From Anodontia alba (Eukaryota; Mollusca; Bivalvia; Lucinida; Lucinidae), in the NCBI GenBank assembly GCA_964016985.1, contig OZ024821.1, forward strand, positions 122,572,035 to 122,636,034: 64,000 nucleotides of DNA. Reading direction: 5' to 3'. Positions within the stretch are counted from its first letter, which is position 1, and each line of letters opens with the position of its first letter. A model generated the notes under the pieces. That model was given only the letters and a program-made list of their open reading frames with translations, did no database searches and was not told the origin of the DNA. This document shows, one piece after another, positions 21,531 to 32,194 of the stretch. The position numbers and the translations under genes were made by a program.

Positions 21531-22009
21531 GTCTCATGACACGTGTCATATATTTAACGTATTGAATAGATGATTGCATTTGCCGTTCATCATAATTTTA
21601 ATGTTTGGCAATTTTCTAAAACGAATTAAGATATTTCAGTTTTTTAAATGTATCATTTAAGTTAAATTAACTTTAGTATGTAAATGCACTTTCTAACATT
21701 TACATGGAGAAACATTTCTGATACATTTTTAAAAGTTATTACTTGTTCGTCAACTGTAATAGAAAAGGACATAATACGCGAAGCACACAAACACAGGTCT
21801 ACCTGTTCGGTGCAAACAGTGGTTGACTGTTACGTCACAATGAGCAACTACTGTTACAAATGTACTGTAGGTGCAGTTGCAGTTATGATACATGTAACTG
21901 CAGGCGTGGATACAGGCAAAACAGTCACTGGCATAATTTTAATTGAACAGTGAAGGTCATGGGAAGGATGCTTCTACCTTATTTAAACAAGCTTAATAGG
22001 ATTTTTAGC

Positions 22010-22135
22010 CGTGTCATGAGAAAAGAGCACTCGTCCTGTACGTGGACAGCGAATGTGGACACAAAAAGCACAGATCAGCCTGGCATAGGCGCACAGACTG
22101 ATATGCGCCTTCTTCGTCCGCATATGTAGAATATG
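22010..22135. mobile_element. Family H element, degraded
   Basis: GACAGCGAATGTGG, CAGATCAGCCTGGCATAGGC, TTCGTCCGCATATG. Confidence 0.55.
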
Positions 22136-22189
22136 ACTGACAATAGGATGAACTTTGTCATGACAAGGGTGAAGGCTTATTTATTTTAT

Positions 22190-22232
22190 CAGTGTTCTCA
22201 CTATGATTTTGAAAATCGGAGTCCCAAAGCCA

Positions 22233-22263
<31 letters not shown>

Positions 22264-22766
22264 TTTGCAAAAGCTAGGAGTCCCACAATGTAGTTTTGCT
22301 TGATTCCTCTGAAACATAGGAGATAGGAGCCCCAACCACCTACAGTCGAACTTCAATGGCTCGAACATCTTTGGGACCACAGAAAATTGTTCGAGACATG
22401 TGTAGTTCGAGCCACTGAGGGTTAATCATGGTACCAGGTAAGGAAGCAAATAGCGATAATTTAGGTGTTTTTTTATATATATATTTCCTTCACCATAATT
22501 GTATGTTGAGTGTACTCATTGGAATCGCCTCAATGAGGATTGAGGTGATTCTAATGAGTACACACAACATACGATTTCATGATAAAATAAGAAAATTTCC
22601 CTAAATATTTGTTTTCTTGAGTTAGCGGAAGAATTTCGTAGGGACTCAAAAATGAGTTCGAATTAGTCATGGTAAACGAGCCATGAGTGTTTGAGCTATT
22701 GAGGTTCGACCATATATACAAATGTAGGAGCCCAGGACTCGACACTTGGTGTTAATGAGAATCCTG
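22190..22766. mobile_element. Family T element, copy 3, host of a B element
   Basis: CAGTGTTCTCACTATG at the left, TTAATGAGAATCCTG at the right. Contains GGAGTCCCA blocks as in copy 1 and a polyT run. The interior is split by a B element at 22343-22712. Confidence 0.7.
22343..22712. mobile_element. Family B MITE, copy 2, nested in T
   Basis: CAGTCGAACTTCAATGGCTC to GAGGTTCGACCA, with TA on both sides. Hairpin GGAATCGCCTCAATGAGG followed by a second GATTGAGG, a small duplication at the tip. Confidence 0.85.
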
Positions 22767-23435
22767 TATCTTGTATATTGTCTGCTTATTTTGTTATGGA
22801 CATGCCCTCAAACAGACTACATATATTTTTTTGCAACCTTCTTTCCAGTCTTTAAGTGTTAAGACATGCTCATAATATATTAATAAATGTCAGTTTCGTT
22901 TATTAAATTTTGATATATCTTTATTCATATTGTACAAAAATGTATCTTGCAAAAGATACATCAAAGATATATCAGTAAACACCGTCATTATCACATGCAT
23001 CATTATTAAATAAAACAAAGGATAGCCTCGGATATGAAATTGTAACTTCTCGCAAAACGACCCAAGTGTAAAAGAAGGGATCCATCATTTTTGCACCATG
23101 TGACAAATATATTTCACATCCAGAGGCGTATCCAGAAAAGTTGTTCTTTCTCCTACAGAATAACGTATGTTGTGCGTACTCAAACCAAACAGAACCGCTT
23201 TGCAGAATAAATATGTTTTTTTTTTTTTTTTTTTTTTTTTTTGGTGGAGAAATACGAACATCAGTTGCATGTAAAAGGAACAAACGTTCGATTTACAGCG
23301 CTAGGGCGATTTTAAGTAAAAAAGAACAACAACAAAAGAAACTTTTCTTTGACTGATATCCTGTTTAGATGACGTTACAAATATGCAATGCATTACATGA
23401 AGAAGCCTATGAAGGGTGCACCACAATGTTCCCCA

Positions 23436-23760
23436 TATTATATCAAAGTACTGACAGCACTGCTGGATCGATTGTCTTTGAGTGTAGGCTGGGAAAAGGG
23501 TCCTGGGCGGGGACTTAAGACTGTTTCATTTAACCCATAACTTCCTCAATTTAAGCAAACAGTGCAGACCCTGATCAGACGCCGCCTTCCGCGGCGTCTG
23601 ATCTGGGTCTGCAGTGTTTGCCAATGCACCAGTCAAGGTTTTACAGATAACCCTCTTTACACGGCACACAGCGACAAGAATAGCGGCTATAAATAACCGT
23701 TACCTTGGATTTCGTACAAACGCACGCGGTTTGATTTCATTGGTCAGTGATGATCTACCT
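23436..23760 (-). mobile_element. Family P repeat, copy 2 (inverted)
   Basis: Reverse complement of 9790-10200: GTCTTTGAGTGTAGGCTGGG, hairpin GCAGACCCTGATCAGACGCC at 23555-23621, GGCTATAAATAACCG, and GGTTTGATTTCATTGGTCAG. The hairpin is longer and more perfect than in copy 1. Confidence 0.75.
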
Positions 23761-23984
23761 TATATGGAAATTATGGTGTACGTATACAATGGCCCCATTG
23801 TAAACAGGGGGTAAATAGGTGTATATAGGAGTCTACCCTATAAGGGGAATTGTCAAAATTTTGCATTTTCAATTAGCTTTTTCAGTTTGTCTGTTACTTT
23901 CTACTTTGTGATATGTTTTACTGCATAAATCTCTTTCAATGCGATTAATTAATAGCCAAATTTGCATAATTCCCCATATCATAC

Positions 23985-24052
23985 GAGCCGGGTACCAGCA
24001 TTTCCTACAAGATTGCACGTGCGCCTATCGGACTGATCAGCCTGCGCATCAT
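23985..24052. mobile_element. Family H1 end fragment
   Basis: GAGCCGGGTACCAGCATTTC, CTACAAGATTGCACGTGCG and GATCAGCCTGCGCATC match the H1 copies at 44735 and 61625. Confidence 0.6.
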
Positions 24053-24092
24053 CATCATGTTTACTAAAATTTCAACAGTTAAGTTCACTTAG

Positions 24093-24099
24093 GTTCATT

Positions 24100-24131
<32 letters not shown>

Positions 24132-24133
24132 TG
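24093..24133. repeat. (ATC)n microsatellite
   Basis: Uninterrupted ATC repeats after a TTAAGTTCACTTAGG sequence. Confidence 0.9.
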
Positions 24134-24164
24134 TAAAACAATATGGAAGTCAACTTTTCTGACC

Positions 24165-24310
24165 TTTTTGTTTGCTTTCCTGAATGTCAGGGGTTTACTT
24201 TTAAGGAAAGAATTTGCTGCCAAGAGACGCAAGATCTTTACTTTTAGACCAGACGCCTTTTCAGAAGGGAGGCAAACGATTTTGAAATAGTTACCTCCAC
24301 TGAAATTTTA
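24165..24310. mobile_element. Family J element, degraded
   Basis: TTAAGGAAAGAATTTGCTGCC, CTTTACTTTTAGACCAGACG, CCTTTTCAGAAGGGAGGCAA; hairpin arms imperfect. Confidence 0.6.
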
Positions 24311-24472
24311 GTAGCTAGAACAGTTGCACGCATTATATTACTGTATAGTAAAACTCAAGGCTGCTATGCCAGTTTCTGTGACCGGATTCTATCATTGGTG
24401 ATGCATGCTGGCGCAAAGTAAGGAAACTCAATGAGCTTTCATATGTGAAGGGAATACATATGTCATTACGGA

Positions 24473-24741
24473 AACCGCCCATTCAAATATACTGAAAATT
24501 TTACCACCAAAACATGAAAGTTTTTCAGATAAAAATTCTGATATTTTTCCCATTTCTGCTCAAAACATAGATTGTGGGTACTCGTGAGAACCGCCTCAAC
24601 GAGGCGGTTCTCACGAATACCCACATTCAATGTTTTTGAGCAGAAATAAGAAAAATAGTGTATACCCTTGTAAACCCCAGTTTTACTATATAACAGTGGG
24701 GTTTAAGGGGGTCAAAATTATATAGGCATGTTTTCGTGATA
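24473..24741. mobile_element. Family A MITE, copy 4, next to slit exon 2
   Basis: CATTACGGAAACCGCCC to GGCATGTTTTCGTGATA. Hairpin with tip CCTCAACGAGG. Its end lies 58 bp before the exon 2 acceptor, so only a short native tract with the polypyrimidine run remains between them. Confidence 0.88.
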
Positions 24742-24799
24742 AGAACATGTAGGGACTCCAGTTTTGGTGATTTATTGCTGGTTTTCTTTTCTTTTTCAG

Positions 24800-24871
24800 A
24801 GATCTTCAGGGAAATGAATTTCAAACTATAAGAACGGATGATTTTAAAGGACTCAGGCATTTAAGAGTCTT
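24800..24871 (+). CDS. slit: Slit orthologue, exon 2: first LRR
   Basis: 72 nt, phase 2 on both sides, encoding one 24-residue repeat that begins with the split Leu and reads DLQGNEFQTIRTDDF then KGLRHLRVL. The GLRHLRVL ending matches the first repeat of Slit domain D1 in other animals as I recall it. Acceptor TTTCTTTTTCAG|A, donor TT|GTAAGT. Its length of exactly one repeat is the classic Slit exon pattern. Skipping it would keep the frame and remove one repeat; retaining the intron gives Leu-stop at once. It is bracketed by a family A element upstream and a long CT tract 35 bp downstream. Confidence 0.94.
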
Positions 24872-24898
24872 GTAAGTAAATTTGCCTGTACATATTTT

Positions 24899-25087
<189 letters not shown>

Positions 25088-25261
25088 AAACAAGCACAGT
25101 AAGAGATGTAATCGCGTTCTCCTAAAACGAAATCCGAATCGTCTTACTCAATAAACTATCTTTTCATTAGAATAGGCTGAAATTTGTTAATGTGCGGTTT
25201 TGCTTTGGAAAGAAGCAATACATTTTCTAATACTTCGCTACTTGAGAAGTCAAATTAAGTT

Positions 25262-25492
25262 GCGCCGCTTCAAGTGAAAAGATGTCTCCGAAAATGCGCA
25301 AAATACACAGATTTAGATTCATCCCGCGCATGCGCAAAGTATCATTTTGGCATTTGCTCTCCACTGATACCTTCTATTGTGTCAGATAGTTCTCTAATGA
25401 AGGCCCTGATCAGACTGCGCGGATGTGCAGGCTGGTCTGGGCCTTTGTTGACCGCATATGCCCGATGACACGTTTTCGCGTGACGCGACAAA
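25262..25492. mobile_element. Family H2 element
   Basis: CCGCTTCAAGTGAAAAG to CGTTTTCGCGTGACGCG inverted ends. Left hairpin with CGCATGCGCAAAGTATC, spacer TTTGCTCTCCACTGATACC, right hairpin CTGATCAGACTGCGCGGATG. Confidence 0.8.
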
Positions 25493-25778
25493 AGTTGACA
25501 TTGCTTGAAGAAATACAAACAAAATCAGTGGTCGGGAAAGCAGCATGGGAGAAAAACGTCTTTCATTAACCGGCAACAGTGAATCAAAATTAACCAAGCA
25601 AAGAAATGGGGAAGGCTAATATTTTAAAAGATGATTTGTTTAGATAATCTCTATTAATTCTTAACTGCATTTTTCATTCAATAGCCGTTTCGAAAAGCGT
25701 AACCACCGTGTCCAATCGGTTACGCTTTAACATGAGGAGGGATTACGTTACAAAAAAGTCTGGAATGGATACAATTCA

Positions 25779-25960
25779 AGGGGAGGCAACTCTGTCAGCA
25801 TGTTTTGTGTCCTTTCTGAAAAGGGGTCTACTCTAAAAGGAAAGAATTTGCTCCCTGTGGGAGCAAATTCTTTCCTTTCAGAATAGACCCCTTTTCCGAT
25901 AGAGCTTGGTATGCACTTATGCAAATACGAAGTCACAAAAGTTTTCTCCCCTGACGGAAA
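25779..25960. mobile_element. Family J element, best copy
   Basis: Perfect hairpin: GGGGTCTACTCTAAAAGG, AAAGAATTTGCTCCC and complement, tip CTGTGGG. Flanked by GGGAGGCAAC and ACAAAAGTTTTCTCCC. Confidence 0.82.
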
Positions 25961-26179
25961 TGGCGGGAAATCGTCCAGTGTATCTAGCTTCCTTAAGACT
26001 TAAAAGATGGGAATGTTCTGCAGATGATGCATCGCTTAAATGTTTTTGATCCCCATTGAATTTTACATGGCTTCTCCTATCCGCCTACATTACCAGATTA
26101 TCACAGGGCCTACGAGTGATAATCTCTTTAATTTAAACACTTGTTAGCGCTTTGCTGTTCAAATGGCAAAGGGTCATTT

Positions 26180-26255
26180 TTTTTTTTTTTTTTTTTGCAT
26201 TGCGCATCTTGAGCAGCATTTATTCTTTATTATTGATTTTTTTTTTTTGTTATTT
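26180..26255. repeat. PolyT runs
   Basis: Two T homopolymers separated by GCATTGCGCATCTTGAG. Confidence 0.85.
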
Positions 26256-26451
26256 CCTTTGAGGTGCCAGTGCTATCGAAGAATGAAACTGGGCAAAGTA
26301 TGCAATTTAATGTAGGCGATGAATAAATAGAAATTTACAAGCGTTTGGAAGTTTCAAAATAGTTTTCATGGACGTCGCCATTTTGAATATTTAATGAGGC
26401 TTTCAATGATGACGTCATAAACCCTAGTAAACAAACAAACCTACATAAATA

Positions 26452-26687
26452 TAGCGAAAATGTGTCTTCGAGAATGCGCAAAATACTCAAAGTCCGATTT
26501 ATCCCACGCATGCACAGTTTCATCCGTTTCTCTCCACTGATACATTCTATGGAATCCAAGGATTCTGTTAGCGGACAGCAGAGGCCCAGATCAGACTGCG
26601 CAGATGCGCAGGCTGATCAGCGCCTTTGCTTTTCGCATATGCCCGAAGACAGTTTGTGCGCATTTCGCGGTCAATATGACATATACA
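26452..26687. mobile_element. Family H2 element
   Basis: AGCGAAAATGTGTCTTCGAG to GCGCATTTCGCGG. Right hairpin CAGATCAGACTGCGCAGATG / GCGCAGGCTGATCAGCG. Confidence 0.78.
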
Positions 26688-26926
26688 GAGTTTAAACCGC
26701 TATAAAAGCAAAAATCAGAATGAAAATAAAATAAAGGGCCACGATACAAATAAAATCTGTGAAGGTTGTCACATATAAAATACTCATAATCAGAGTCTCG
26801 GTTTTATCGAGACTCTTCATTAGATAGCAATGGATACACCTCCTTAGACTGGCTCCAGTCTCCAGTGAGAAATTATTTATTCTTATAATCCTGTTTGATA
26901 AATCCACTAAAATAAAAACAAAAATA

Positions 26927-27519
26927 CAGTCAGACCTCTTTATACCGACACTCGATATAACGAAAAAATTCGTTATAATGACAGTTTGAATGTCGCGAAA
27001 TCTTCGCTCAAGATGTGACAGTTAATGAGAAGTTATGCAAGAATATTGCATTAAAACTTCAAGCAACATATGTTTTGGATATTTATTAGAATCGCCTCAC
27101 TGAGGCGATTCTAATAAATATCCAGAACATAATGTTTTATGTGCAAATAAGAATAAAACAAGGTGTTTCTTATATCGAGGGTTGAGCGCAAGACTATGGT
27201 AACTCAAACATATTTTTGAAACCTTTTTTTTAGGGGCAACTTGGACCCCTTTGTAAACAATGCAAATTTAGGTGCCATTGCTCATACGAGCAATGGCACC
27301 TAAATTTTCATTGTTTACAAAAAGAAATGTTGTAATCTTCATAACACCTTCATGGTGAGGAGATTAGGTTTGGGGAAAAACAACCATCTGACTTACGCCA
27401 GTCTTGCGCTCAACCCTCGATATATCATTCTGTAAGTTAAGGATACTTTACAACAGCAAATTCATGTAAATGGCAACATCTTTGGGAACAAATGCTGTCG
27501 TTGTAACGAGGGTTCTCTG
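26927..27519. mobile_element. Family D MITE, copy 2
   Basis: CAGTCAGACCTCTTTATACC to CGAGGGTTCTCTG, with TA on both sides. Hairpin AGAATCGCCTCACTGAGGCG with arms TTTGGATATTTATT. The right half is interrupted at 27175-27420. Confidence 0.85.
27175..27420. mobile_element. MITE nested in D copy 2
   Basis: 21-bp inverted ends (TCGAGGGTTGAGCGCAAGAC / GTCTTGCGCTCAACCCTCGA), flanked by TATA. Central hairpin AAATTTAGGTGCCATTGCTC around CATACGAG. No second copy in the window. Confidence 0.88.
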
Positions 27520-28019
27520 TAATATAGTCACGATATTGTTTTGGTTTTATTTTGATGGATTAACAAACAGGATTATAAGAATATTAGTATTCAGTCACTG
27601 GAGACTGGAACCAGTCTAACACCTCCTAGTACTGCGTTCAGCGTAACTAATAAAATTAATGTTATATACTGCAAAGTTACAATATTTAACGTGCCATTCA
27701 TGACAAAATGAAAATACTTTCGATCAGTTATTAGACTAAAACGGAGAGGCTACGGAGCAGTAATTACAGATCATTATGTTTTAATGCATATAATATGAAT
27801 AAAAACTATAACATTACTATCACAACCCAGCATAACACTTCCACCTGAACGCAGTTTTATATGAGAGGGGTATAAAATGTGTCAAAATGTTAGATAGTAC
27901 CAGCTTGTGGTGTTAAGGATAATGTCATATTTGAAGATAAAAGCAAAACTAATAAAGCAGGCTGATTTATTCTATAATAACCACTGATACTTGCACGATA
28001 TACAGGCTTTATAATGCTA

Positions 28020-28220
28020 AGCACGCCGGGTAAAATTTTCAGCTGACTACATTTTGAAATATTTTTTTCTAATTTTTCACAGAAATCTGGATTTGACATT
28101 TCATGCAAATTGTCTCCAATGGAGACAATTTGCATGAAGTGTCAAATCCTGTTTTCTTGGAAAAGTAAGAAAAAATATTTCAAAATGTCGTCTGCTGAAT
28201 TAGCCCAGAGAGTGGTAAAG
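28020..28220. mobile_element. Family F element, complete
   Basis: Inverted ends GGTAAAATTTTCAGCTGACT / CGTCTGCTGAATTAGCCCAG; AAATATTTTTTTCT / AGAAAAAATATTT; hairpin ATTTCATGCAAATTGTCTCC, tip AATGG. Best reference copy for the family. Confidence 0.85.
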
Positions 28221-28995
28221 GTTAAATGGGTTTTTAGTATATTTTATGATTATTGAAACTCGATGATACAGTTTTTGTGTGTTCGCTCACCTGTGTGACA
28301 ATGTTGAAATATTTAAATTCACTAGAAATCGCAAAAAGTGCGTTTTGATCGTCTTCAATCCTACTCGGCACAGGTCCAAACTTCGAATGTCTTAATGGGA
28401 AGTAGGAGACAAATTTAAGGGAGACAAATCTGTTCAAATTGTATCCGCATTCAAGGGAAAAGCAAAGTTTAAGTGTAGAATGTATCTGAAGTACAAGATC
28501 TTTACAAACCGTGCATTTTGATGCAAATTTGCTATAACCCGGATGCAATATATGTAATTTATCAAGGTGTGAGGATATCAAAATTATGGGCGATGCAATT
28601 TTGAATATTAAATAAGATTTATGACGTCATGAGCTCTTAATTAGATACGCACAATCTAAATCCAAATTTATAATATTTGCAACAATATTCAACAGTGTAC
28701 ATGCATTTTCGTATTATTACTTCTTCTCTATATAATCATTTTTTTCTGTCAGAAAGATATTTTATTTAATATTTTGAAATATTTACAACCTCATTAGATA
28801 TTCAAAATGGCGGCGCCCTTGACAGACAGTGATTCCTTAGTTTTTATTTGATTTTAATCACATTTGCAACAAAATGCATGGATATTTCATCTCTGGTCCA
28901 TTCTTCACCAATCTTGTTTTACCATTAAACCTTATTTTACCATTTGCGTCCATGACTTCATTGTTTAAATTTTACAATGTTTGTTTCCTTTCCAG

Positions 28996-29067
28996 AAATT
29001 TAATGCGAAATAAAATACACACAATAGAAAAAGAGGCATTTCAAGATCTGGTAGCTTTGAAAAGATT
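28996..29067 (+). CDS. slit: Slit orthologue, exon 3: second LRR
   Basis: 72 nt, phase 2 on both sides. One repeat reading NLMRNKIHTIEKEAF then QDLVALKRL, with the leading Leu split across the junction. KI-TIE--AFQDL matches the second repeat of Slit D1 as I recall it from other animals. Acceptor TTTCCTTTCCAG|A, donor TT|GTAAGT. Upstream native intron is AT-rich and repeat-poor for about 770 bp; 26 bp after the donor a U-family MITE begins. Function follows from the family: the concave face of D1/D2 repeats builds the Robo-binding surface, though D2 is the main contact. Confidence 0.94.
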
Positions 29068-29093
29068 GTAAGTATATTCTTACCATGTATATA

Positions 29094-29295
29094 CCGTAAG
29101 TATTTGGACAGACTGGCCTGAACAAACAGTGTAGAACCAGATGAGACGCCGCAAAACGCGGCGTCTCATCAGGGTCTACACTATTTGCAAATAATCCAGC
29201 AATGGCATGACAACGGGTAGTAAATTGTACATGTTCAAATTTGAAAACAAATATGTTAAGGAGTTGAGATGTCCGAATACTTAGGGTAATTACGG
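29094..29295. mobile_element. Family U MITE, copy 1, just after slit exon 3
   Basis: CCGTAAGTATTTGGACAG to ATACTTAGGGTAATTACGG. Contains the cassette-2 hairpin (GACGCCGCAAAACGCGGCGT with GTGTAGAACCAGATGA arms) at about 29125-29192. Confidence 0.82.
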
Positions 29296-29335
29296 TTATC
29301 TAGTTTGGTCTTGTAACATGGGAAATACCCGGCCA

Positions 29336-29557
29336 CTGTATTTGCCCTAAATATTCGGACAACTTAAAAAATTCCCTGTCATGCTTGTTATAAAACTGAA
29401 GAAAAGGTCCATTTGACTAACTTATTAGATGTCTTAAATCTGATGCACGAATGACAGTCAGTGCAGACTCTGATCAGACGCCGCGTTTGCGGCGTCTGAT
29501 CAGGTGTTACACTGTTTGGATAGGACTATCTGTTCAAATACCTAGCGTAAATACAGT
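29336..29557. mobile_element. Family U MITE, copy 2
   Basis: ACTGTATTTGCCCTAAATAT / ACCTAGCGTAAATACAGT ends. Hairpin GATCAGACGCCGCGTTTGCG at 29455-29520. Confidence 0.82.
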
Positions 29558-29689
29558 ATTCCAGGTTTCATGTCGTTTCCTAAATACATGTAATCCTTTC
29601 ATTTATCATGCCTAAATTGATGGTTCCACCTTTGAATTCGGACACGTCAAATTTTGTGGAAAGCGCCAGACTTTGGACTCAATATTAGG

Positions 29690-29790
29690 TCCGAGGCCAG
29701 ACGGATCAGTACAGCAAACTTAGTACTAATGTAGATCCGTGGAGACTGCATGTGAGCCATCTCACATGGATTTACACTCTTTGCAAAGGT
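29690..29790. mobile_element. Decayed cassette-2 hairpin
   Basis: AATGTAGATCCGTGGAGACT and CATGGATTTACACTCTTTGC are the outer arms of a cassette-2 type hairpin with a substituted centre. Confidence 0.45.
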
Positions 29791-29944
29791 GTATTTTTCA
29801 TCTGTTGGTTTTAAAGTTGAAATACAGAACGAATGTGACTAATAGTCATGTATCCCTACAAAACGATCACCGGTGGTAAATAAGAGGATCGCCAATAGGC
29901 CTCCTTTTGGTGACATTGGAAAGCTATGTTTTGTGATCAGTGTG

Positions 29945-30103
29945 CATCACGAAAACATGCCTATATAATTTTGAACCCCGTAAACCCCACTTTTATAATG
30001 TAAATCTGGGGTTTAAGGGGATCTACATTCTTATTTTTTTTTTAATTCTGCTCAAAAACCGAGGCGGTTCTAACGCGTAACTACAATCTATGTTTTGAGC
30101 AGA
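29945..30103. mobile_element. Family A MITE, truncated copy 5
   Basis: CATCACGAAAACATGCC through AAACCCCACTTTTATA, then the left hairpin arm is missing and the right arm ends at GTTTTGAGCAGA, where copy 6 begins. Confidence 0.82.
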
Positions 30104-30379
30104 CATCACGAAAACACGCCTATATAATTTTGACGCCCTTAAACCCCACTTTTATATAGTAAAACGGGTTTACAGGGGTATACATAATTTTTCTTATTTC
30201 TGCTCAAAAACATAGATTGTGGGTACTCGTTAGAACCGCCACGCCGAGGCGGTTCTAACGAGTACCCACAATCTATGTTTTGAGCAGAAATATGAAAAAC
30301 ATCAGAATTTTTATCACAAAAGTTTCAGTTTTTGGTGGTGAACTTTTCAATATATTTGAATAGGCGTGTTTTCGTAATG
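30104..30379. mobile_element. Family A MITE, copy 6, abutting copy 5
   Basis: CATCACGAAAACACGCCTAT to GGCGTGTTTTCGTAATG with an intact hairpin apart from one tip mismatch (CCACGCCGAGG). Head-to-tail with copy 5. Confidence 0.88.
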
Positions 30380-30384
30380 TTTTG

Positions 30385-30455
30385 CAAATTTTAAAACGAG
30401 TATGGTAAAGAATTAAGATGTCCCAATACTTAGGGTTATTACGGTATACAAGACG
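30385..30455. mobile_element. Family U right-end fragment
   Basis: TTAAGATGTCCCAATACTTA and GGGTTATTACGGTAT match U right ends. It follows A copy 6 directly, so the A copies may have inserted into a U element. Confidence 0.55.
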
Positions 30456-30752
30456 TTGTTTATTCCTTGAAGCAAAGTTGGCAGGTTTCTTGCATCTTGT
30501 GAAAAGTAACATTTGCTCATCAAATGACTTAATTTTCGTCAATATCTTCGGGCTACTTTTGCCTCATTGGGTCTAATTGATAAGTTGGCTGTCATCGAAA
30601 GTATGTGACATACTTTTATAGCGTGACATTTCACGGCGTTCACTGACTTTTAACTTTCGTATTATGGAAACCAAACATAAAATGAATTATACTGTAATGC
30701 GATTATGTGAGTTGTTGCTTTGGCAAGCTGTGTTTCCTTTCTTTCACCGGAC

Positions 30753-31033
30753 TCATTACGAAAACATGCCTATTCAAATATATAGAAAATTTCACTTCCA
30801 AAAAAAATGAAAATTTTGGTATAAAAAATTCTGATATTTTTCATATTTCTGCTCAAAACATAGATTGTGGGTACTCGTTAGAACCGCCTCATCGAGGCGG
30901 TTCTAACGACTACCCACAATGTGTGTTTTGAGCAGGAATAAGACAAATAATATATACCCCAATAAACCCCAGTTTTACTATATAAAAGCGGGGTTTAAGG
31001 GGGTCAAAATTATATAGGCATGTTTTTGTGATG
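30753..31033. mobile_element. Family A MITE, copy 7
   Basis: CATTACGAAAACATGCCTAT to GGCATGTTTTTGTGATG, hairpin tip CCTCATCGAGG. Confidence 0.9.
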
Positions 31034-31374
31034 TTATTTCATTTGTTAGGTTGTAAAGAAATAAGTCTAACCTCACGGATACTTTGGCGTGCAAAAGCAC
31101 GCTTTCTGTCGCAAAGGTATCGTCAACAAACCATGTAAAGAAAAATAGAATTCCTTGAAATCTTTGCGGGAATAGACATCCTTGTGCAGAGTAAATTTAA
31201 GATTTAAGATTCCACAACCGAGACGAAATTGACGAAAATCGGCTCCCTGCGAGTAATGCTCGAATGCAATGTATCCTACTGACTGAAGTATAAGCACGAA
31301 AGAAATAAAGAAATGGACACAATATAGGAAAAGAGGTAAAAAATAATCGAAAGTTGGGCAGTAGAACTGTATCT

Positions 31375-31595
31375 AAAACTTCAGCAAACATGTTTTGGAT
31401 ATTTGTTAGAATCGCCTCACTGAGGCGATTCTAACAAATATCCAAAACATATGTTCTGTGAGGACATAAGACTGAAACAAGCCATTTCGTACATACTCGT
31501 ATGATTCTGCTGCATTTAAGGAGTCTTTACAATAAGAAGTGCATTTCAACGGCAACGTATTTTGGAACAAATGCTATCGTTGTACGAAGGTACAG
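31375..31595. mobile_element. Family D MITE, copy 3, partial
   Basis: Perfect hairpin GGATATTTGTTAGAATCGCC and complement, then GCATTTCAACGGCAACG and AATGCTATCGTTGTACG. The left end is not recognised. Confidence 0.75.
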
Positions 31596-31899
31596 GGAAG
31601 TTCCTGATCAGATTACATGGATGCTAGTGTTGTCTAGGCCTTTTGCAGTTCGCATTGATATAAGGGCCTTTTTCTCCCATTGTGGGCTGTTTGGTTCTAA
31701 GCACAAATCTATTGCCAGCAGACTAATTTTACATCAAAGCAAATAATCTAGCGCTATCTCTCTGCCTTAGGTGCAGCGGATTTCTATACGCATCGCATTG
31801 TGTCTGGCAATGTAGAAAAGTACTGTACAAGTTTAATATTGTATACTGATCTATCATATCGTGCAAGGAATAGGCAGCGGAACTGACGTTATGATCGGT

Positions 31900-31932
<33 letters not shown>

Positions 31933-32055
31933 GTGAGAGAGTTTTACCTTGCTCATGTTCAGATTTTACAAATACATGTTACCTCAGAGAGAAAGAGAGA
32001 GAGAGCTTTACCTTGCTTGTGTTCAGATTTTACAAATACATGTTACCCCGTTACC

Positions 32056-32114
<59 letters not shown>

Positions 32115-32160
32115 TACCTTGCTCGTGTTCAGATTATACAAGTACATGTTACCTCAGCGA
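31900..32160. repeat. Composite tandem repeat of a 45-bp unit and (GA)n
   Basis: The unit TTTACCTTGCTCGTGTTCAG ... ACATGTTACC occurs three times (about 31949, 32010, 32114), each copy joined by a GA tract of different length. Frames through it are artefacts. Confidence 0.88.
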
Positions 32161-32194
32161 ACGTTAAATTTGATGAAGGTTTCCATGTGCATCG

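Larger units (their letters stand above)
12667..24799 (+). other. slit: slit intron 1 (about 12.1 kb)
   Basis: Donor GTAAGT at 12667; acceptor CTTTTTCAG ending at 24799. The interior is almost wholly short repeats, listed separately. Stretches 13151-13975, 14448-14580, 15815-16350, 18260-19065, 20620-21330 and 22770-23435 hold no recognised gene or repeat apart from polyT/polyA runs and weak fragments. Confidence 0.9.
26848..27618. mobile_element. Outer inverted arms enclosing nested MITEs
   Basis: 26848-26908 (GACTGGCTCCAGTCTCCAGTG ... AATCCTGTTTGATAAATCC) is inverted at 27556-27618. A single copy of the arm occurs at 62228-62295. The arms enclose a D element, which itself contains another MITE. 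Confidence 0.7.

Noticed and set aside
28234..28581. 115-codon open frame on the - strand
   Set aside because: Not in a visible repeat, but no family recognised and no promoter or splice signals; kept as unannotated intron 2 sequence.
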